From positions 1 to 9,051 of the forward strand of contig CAJWPV010000036.1 of assembly GCA_913045395.1 (NCBI GenBank): a DNA stretch of 9,051 bases, written 5' to 3'. Shown one piece after another: positions 5,314 through 9,051 of the stretch (within the stretch, counting starts at the first letter, position 1; every line of letters begins with the position of its first letter). Below the pieces are notes generated by a model, which was not told where the DNA came from, ran no database searches, and saw only the letters and a program-made list of their open reading frames with translations. Made by a program: the position numbers and the translations under genes. Origin of the DNA: an uncultured Verrucomicrobiota bacterium (GTDB lineage: Bacteria; Verrucomicrobiota; Verrucomicrobiia; Limisphaerales; UBA1096).

Positions 5314-7028
5314 AATATCGCTGGAGCCTCGCACCCTCACAACCGCTCTTAACAGGCCAACTCATTCGCGAGCTGCCGCTGTCGCCACTCATGGCCCAAT
5401 GCCTCGTCAACCGGGGCGTCACCAGCAAGGCCGAAGTCAGCGAGTTCCTGAACCCACGGCTCAAGTTGTTGGCCGACCCGTTCCTGATTCCAAACATGGA
5501 CGCCGCCATCGAGCGGCTCTGGAAGGCACGAGAAAACAACGAGCGGTTGTTGATCTATGGCGACTACGACGTGGACGGCGTCAGCTCCACGGCGTTGCTC
5601 GTGGAGGTGTTGACCGAGCTCGGCTGGACGGTAGAGCCGCACCTGCCCGGCCGCTTCGACGACGGCTACGGCCTGAGCGAGGTGTCCCTCGAGAAATGCC
5701 TCGAGCAGTTCAAGGCCGACATCGTGCTCGCCGTCGATTGTGGCTCCACCGCTGTCAAGGCCATCGAGTTTCTCAATGACAAAAAGATCGATGTCCTGGT
5801 GCTGGACCATCACCAGGTCAGCACACCGCCGCCCGAGCCGTTCGCCATGGTCAACCCCCAGCTCAGCGACGATTACCCGAACTTCCAGGAGCTATGCTCC
5901 GTCGGCCTCGCCTTCAAGCTCGCACACGCGCTCGTCAAGCGCGGCCGCCAGGAGGGACTGCAAAAGGAGCGCGACCTCGACCTCAAGCAATACATCGATC
6001 TCGTCGCGCTTGGCACCGTGGCCGACCTCGTCCCGTTGACCGGTGAGAATAGAAAACTGGTCCACTCCGGCCTCGAGCAGCTCGGCGAAACCACCCGACC
6101 CGGGCTCATCGCCCTCAAGAAAGTAGCCAATGTCTCCAAGCCGGTCACCGTGTTCAATGTCGGGTTCCACCTTGGCCCACGACTCAACGCCGCCGGCCGG
6201 ATGGACAACCCGGATGCAGCGCTGAACCTCCTGATCGCCAAGGACCGCCACGAGGCCGATAAAGCCGCCGACACCCTGGACAACTACAACCGCGAGCGCC
6301 GGGAGATCGAGCGCGACATCTCCACACAGGCCGTGGAGAGCGTCCGCCAGCGGTTCGACCCGGAGGAGGATTTCGTCATCGTCGAGGGCAACATGGAGTG
6401 GCATCTCGGCGTCATCGGCATCGTCGCTTCCCGCGTCATGCGCGAATTCTACAGGCCCACCTTCATCCTCGCCAGCGACGGTGACGGCTGGAAAGGCTCG
6501 GCCCGAAGCATCGAGGGCTTCGACCTTGCCGAGGCCATGCGCAGCTGCGACGACCTTCTGAATGACCACGGCGGACACGCCATGGCCGCCGGCGTCTCCG
6601 TCAAGCCTGGCCGACTCGACGCCTTCCGCGAACGCATCAATGAGATCGCCAAAAAAACCATCACGCCTGAAATGTTCCAGCCGCCGCTCAAGCTCGACGC
6701 TGGGACCGACCTCTCAGAGTTGACACTCATGCACATTCAGGAAATGAGCCAACTCGAGCCGATTGGCCAAGGCAATCCGGAGATCCAACTCCTCGTCCCC
6801 GAACTCACCTTGTCGAGTCCCATTTACCGCATGGGGCGCGACAAACAACATGCCAAGTTTTGGGTGACCGACAATCACGATGCCTGCGAAGTCGTTGCGT
6901 GGAACCTCAAGCCCGAAGACGAGCCGAAAGAGAGCTTCGACATCGCCGTCGCTCCGCAGATCAACGACTTCAACGGCCGTCGCTCCGTCCAGCTAAAACT
7001 CATCGACTGGCGCCCTGCCAAAGGCTGA
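5310..7028 (+). CDS. recJ: Single-stranded-DNA-specific exonuclease RecJ
   Basis: A 572-residue cytoplasmic DHH-superfamily 5'-to-3' exonuclease that degrades single-stranded DNA during recombination, mismatch and base-excision repair, and at stalled forks, using Mn or Mg ions. The catalytic motifs appear in order: IYGDYDVDGVSSTALL at 82-97 (Asp85, Asp87, Asp89), AVDCGST at 141-147 (Asp143), LDHHQV at 165-170 (the DHH signature) and ALGTVADLVPL at 233-243 (Asp239). Next come GPRLNAAGRMDNP at 289-301 and the DHHA1 domain with WHLGVIGIVASR at 364-375 and GGHAMAAGVS at 421-430. The OB-fold follows at about 460-570, with LEPIGQGNPE at 482-491. Length is typical and no catalytic residue is missing. 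It starts at GTG, 101 bp after terC. It stands close to secDF as in Chlamydia, although DNA repair and export have no obvious shared function. Confidence 0.97.
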   Translation: MKYRWSLAPSQPLLTGQLIRELPLSPLMAQCLVNRGVTSKAEVSEFLNPRLKLLADPFLIPNMDAAIERLWKARENNERLLIYGDYDVDGVSSTALLVEVLTELGWTVEPHLPGRFDDGYGLSEVSLEKCLEQFKADIVLAVDCGSTAVKAIEFLNDKKIDVLVLDHHQVSTPPPEPFAMVNPQLSDDYPNFQELCSVGLAFKLAHALVKRGRQEGLQKERDLDLKQYIDLVALGTVADLVPLTGENRKLVHSGLEQLGETTRPGLIALKKVANVSKPVTVFNVGFHLGPRLNAAGRMDNPDAALNLLIAKDRHEADKAADTLDNYNRERREIERDISTQAVESVRQRFDPEEDFVIVEGNMEWHLGVIGIVASRVMREFYRPTFILASDGDGWKGSARSIEGFDLAEAMRSCDDLLNDHGGHAMAAGVSVKPGRLDAFRERINEIAKKTITPEMFQPPLKLDAGTDLSELTLMHIQEMSQLEPIGQGNPEIQLLVPELTLSSPIYRMGRDKQHAKFWVTDNHDACEVVAWNLKPEDEPKESFDIAVAPQINDFNGRRSVQLKLIDWRPAKG

Positions 7029-7031
7029 CCC

Positions 7032-7047
7032 GCGCTTGGCCAAGCGG
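7032..7047 (+). repeat. Intergenic TTGGCCAA palindromic repeat, copy 4, filling a convergent gap
   Basis: GCGCTTGGCCAAGCGG contains a perfect 14-bp palindrome CGCTTGGCCAAGCG at 7033-7046. It occupies nearly all of the 19 bp between the recJ stop (7026-7028) and the stop of the opposing permease gene (7048-7050). Drawn as RNA it gives a 5-bp stem with a GGCC loop on either strand, but with no U-run, so intrinsic termination would be weak. Confidence 0.6.
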
Positions 7048-8775
7048 CTAGATTTCCACACTGGCCATTTTGCGGATACCGGCCCGTAGCGGCAGCCAGC
7101 CGAGCAGGAATGAGCCACCAAGAAACACCGCCCACCCGAGCCAGAATAACACTGCCGAGCTGCCGCCGAACGCCCAGCGCGACGTTACCGCCATCAGGCT
7201 CAGCATGCCAACGATGTAGATGAAACTCAGCACAAGGCAGAGCGTGCCGCCAAAGCCGCTGACGATCTTGCTCGGGTTATCCTCGCGGAAGTTCGGGTAC
7301 ACCGCGCCAAGGCCCACCGCCAGCGCGTTGAGGGTGAACGCCATCACGCCGATGGTCAGCGTGAAGTATAAAACGCGCCCAGGCGGAATTGAGAGCATCG
7401 CGCACGACGCCCCCACAAGCGCCATCGTCACGCCCATCGACACGGCGGTGGAAAAGAAGAACTTGGCCATGAGCGTGCGGCGCATCCCGAGCGGCGCCAT
7501 GCCGATGATCCAGATGCGTTTGCCCTCGAGCGAGATTTGAGGGAACACAAACCGCGTCGTCAGCGTGGCAAGGTTCAGTGCGCATGCGCCGAGGTTCAGA
7601 TACGAGGTGAGATCGATCCAAAAGTCGCTCGTCAGCCGGTGCGAGAAGTGCCGCAGGTTCACGATGTACGCGATCAGCAGGCCAAGTAGAATCAGCGACT
7701 GACCCCACTGTGTTGCGTCCCGCCAAAAGGTGCGGATGTCCTTCACGATCAGCGCCCGCGTGTCGCCGTGGCCCCACCACAGTAGCTCGGCCAATCGGTC
7801 GAGCAGCCCGGGCGCGAACGTCGCCTGGCCAAGCGCCTGTTTGTGTTTCCAAAATTTCCAGCCGACCGCCGTTCCGCCTCCCCGGCTGTTCACCGCCGAG
7901 AGTGCGCCGTAAAAAATGCCGCCCGTGCGGGTCGAGGCGAGATAGCCGAAAAATAGCGTGTGACTCAGCAAAACCAAGCCGAAGAAAAAAGTACCCATCA
8001 ACGCGCCCTCAACCCACTGGGTGATCCCGCTCGACACCCAGTAGCTTGGGAGAAACGGGAACAATGAAAACCGCGTGCGCGCCAGCAGCCGGTCGACGAC
8101 ATCGAGTACGCGCGTCTCAAGCATCTCGTCGGTCACCGTCTCCGGCTGCAACCACGAGCTGGCAACGACGATCAGCACGATCACCGCCAGAACGACGGCC
8201 ACCTGAAACGCCAGCCGATCCACCCAGCGCGCCAGTCCCAGCGCCGCCCAACTGCCGAGGATGGCCGGCAGCACGACGAACAACGCCACAAACAACGGCG
8301 TCACAAGGTAAAAATGCCACGGCGCATTGTAGATTGCGCCGTACGCGGCCACCAGTGGCGCGATCAGGAACAAAAACGCCCACGACGCCAGGATGCCGGA
8401 TTCGAACACCTTCCACCGGTAAACGACCTGGCGCGGCACCGGCAACGACAACAGGAACTGGGTTTCCTTGTTTCGAAACAGGTTGGTGAAGTTGATGATG
8501 ACGTTGCTGAGCAGCAGCAGCAAAAAAAGGAACGCGAACAGTAGGAACATCATCCGCTCGATCAGCACCGGCCCCAGCCCGGGAAAGCCCGAGGTGAATT
8601 GCAGTCCCTTGTAAAACAGCCAGTACGCCAGCCAGGCATAGCCCACGACGAACAGGCCCATGAGGGATGCATGCAGCCGTGAACGCGCTGCCGCCGACTT
8701 GAGCCGCCGCCAGTTTTGCATACGGTTGACCCCGGCCAACAGTCGCCAATGCGGGATGGGCTTCGCGCCGTTCAT
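7048..8775 (-). CDS. ABC exporter permease, large ABC-2-like putative exporter family
   Basis: A 575-residue membrane protein and the transmembrane partner of the ATPase encoded just upstream on the minus strand. About twelve hydrophobic segments are visible, near residues 38-56, 73-97, 126-146, 155-184, 190-208, 257-280, 360-375, 389-410, 437-463, 468-492, 506-530 and 537-560. Conserved patches I associate with the large putative ABC-exporter permeases are KDIRTFWRDATQWGQSLILL (345-364), FPQISLEGKRIWIIGMAPLG (411-430) and NFREDNPSKIVSGFGGTLCL (495-514). The length of almost 600 residues suggests two fused halves of a 6-TM unit. ATG at 8775-8773 overlaps the ATPase stop as ATGA, implying translational coupling; no Shine-Dalgarno precedes it. 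The transported substrate is unknown and no accessory gene is visible to hint at it. It converges on recJ with only 19 bp between stops. Confidence 0.88.
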   Translation of the reverse strand: MNGAKPIPHWRLLAGVNRMQNWRRLKSAAARSRLHASLMGLFVVGYAWLAYWLFYKGLQFTSGFPGLGPVLIERMMFLLFAFLFLLLLLSNVIINFTNLFRNKETQFLLSLPVPRQVVYRWKVFESGILASWAFLFLIAPLVAAYGAIYNAPWHFYLVTPLFVALFVVLPAILGSWAALGLARWVDRLAFQVAVVLAVIVLIVVASSWLQPETVTDEMLETRVLDVVDRLLARTRFSLFPFLPSYWVSSGITQWVEGALMGTFFFGLVLLSHTLFFGYLASTRTGGIFYGALSAVNSRGGGTAVGWKFWKHKQALGQATFAPGLLDRLAELLWWGHGDTRALIVKDIRTFWRDATQWGQSLILLGLLIAYIVNLRHFSHRLTSDFWIDLTSYLNLGACALNLATLTTRFVFPQISLEGKRIWIIGMAPLGMRRTLMAKFFFSTAVSMGVTMALVGASCAMLSIPPGRVLYFTLTIGVMAFTLNALAVGLGAVYPNFREDNPSKIVSGFGGTLCLVLSFIYIVGMLSLMAVTSRWAFGGSSAVLFWLGWAVFLGGSFLLGWLPLRAGIRKMASVEI

Positions 8776-9051
8776 GCGTTGTCGGTGGTAAGTGCCAGGA
8801 AAATCGACTCGAGCCTGTTGTCCCGGTTCGCTGCCTGCAGTTCCTCGTGCGACCCGACAGCGACGAGCCGGCCCTGATGCATGATGCCGATGCGGTCTGC
8901 CATCTCCTCGGCAACGCTGAGTTGATGGGTGGAGACAAACACCGTCACGCCGGCGTCGGCCTGTTCGCGCAGGATGTCCTTGAGAACGCGGGTGTGATGC
9001 GGGTCGAGCCCGACCATCGGCTCGTCGAACACGACGACCTCCGGCGAATGC
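8772..9051 (-). CDS. ABC transporter ATP-binding protein (C-terminal part, cut by window edge)
   Basis: The final 92 codons of an ABC ATPase that energises the adjacent permease. Visible in order are the Walker B strand and catalytic Glu (EVVVFDEP, partial residues 4-11), the D-loop GLDP (14-17) and the H-switch region VFVSTHQLSVAEEMADRI, with its His about 26 residues after the D-loop. A C-terminal section GIMHQGRLVAVGSHEEL is typical of drug or lipid exporter ATPases. The Walker A motif, Q-loop and ABC signature lie outside the window. The stop TGA (8774-8772) overlaps the permease ATG by 4 nt. The gene reads straight to position 9051 with no stop, so nothing suggests it is broken. Confidence 0.93.
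   Translation of the reverse strand, partial: HSPEVVVFDEPMVGLDPHHTRVLKDILREQADAGVTVFVSTHQLSVAEEMADRIGIMHQGRLVAVGSHEELQAANRDNRLESIFLALTTDNA

Noticed and set aside
6763..6770. TTGGCCAA inside recJ
   Set aside because: It encodes the conserved IGQG of the family motif LEPIGQGNPE, so protein constraint explains it. It is not listed as a repeat copy.
7823..7838. Minus-strand GCGCTTGGCCAGGCGA resembling the repeat, within the permease gene
   Set aside because: It is in the middle of a coding region (residues near QALGQA) and the palindromic core is imperfect; it is likely codon coincidence.
7277..7852. 191-codon minus-strand frame inside the permease gene
   Set aside because: It is an alternate frame of the permease coding sequence, low in complexity and rich in Arg, Ala and His, with no independent signal.
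1..9051. Search for rRNA, tRNA, CRISPR arrays, insertion sequences, att sites or phage genes
   Set aside because: Nothing was seen: no regularly spaced repeats with spacers, no transposase or integrase motifs, no cloverleaf-like tracts. The window is almost completely filled by conserved coding sequence.

Overview
The window looks like chromosomal DNA from the Planctomycetes-Verrucomicrobia-Chlamydiae group, most likely a Verrucomicrobiota bacterium. The main clue is the cut-off gene at the left edge. It encodes a secreted PSCyt1/DUF1549 cytochrome-type protein with a CYKCH haem motif, and families of this kind are greatly expanded in Planctomycetes and Verrucomicrobia. A single-chain SecDF and a moderately high GC content (about 60% by eye) also fit. 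No rRNA, tRNA, CRISPR array, transposase or phage gene is visible. Apart from the cytochrome protein, the genes are conserved housekeeping or transport types.

Layout: (1) positions 1-1075, minus strand: N-terminal 358 codons of the cytochrome/DUF1549 protein. (2) 1076-1257: a divergent control region holding a three-unit 10-bp phased GGCC array, a short hairpin, AACGC repeats and weak promoter candidates. (3) 1258-5208, plus strand: yajC, secDF and a terC-family gene. (4) 5209-7028: a short leader holding a possible 19-codon upstream ORF, then recJ. (5) 7029-7047: a 19-bp convergent gap that is almost entirely a palindrome. (6) 7048-9051, minus strand: an ABC exporter permease preceded by, and overlapping by 4 nt, the C-terminal part of its ATPase, which is cut by the right edge.

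How the genes fit together: YajC and SecDF are accessory parts of the Sec translocon and drive late steps of protein export. The divergent cytochrome-type protein appears to be a Sec substrate. The TerC-family protein is an inner-membrane metal transporter; relatives in Bacillus are reported to supply metal to exported proteins at the Sec machinery, so its place directly after secDF is suggestive. RecJ is a single-strand 5'-3' exonuclease; its closeness to secDF is an old synteny, also seen in Chlamydia and, more loosely, in Bacillus. The ABC pair is a separate convergent operon of unknown substrate.

The most unusual signal is not a gene. A palindromic 16-mer close to GCGCTTGGCCAAACGC recurs in every intergenic gap longer than about 15 bp (1149-1164, 4177-4192, 5216-5231, 7032-7047). 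Beside the divergent promoter region it is part of an exactly 10-bp-phased triple array. I see no new multi-gene system here and do not claim one.
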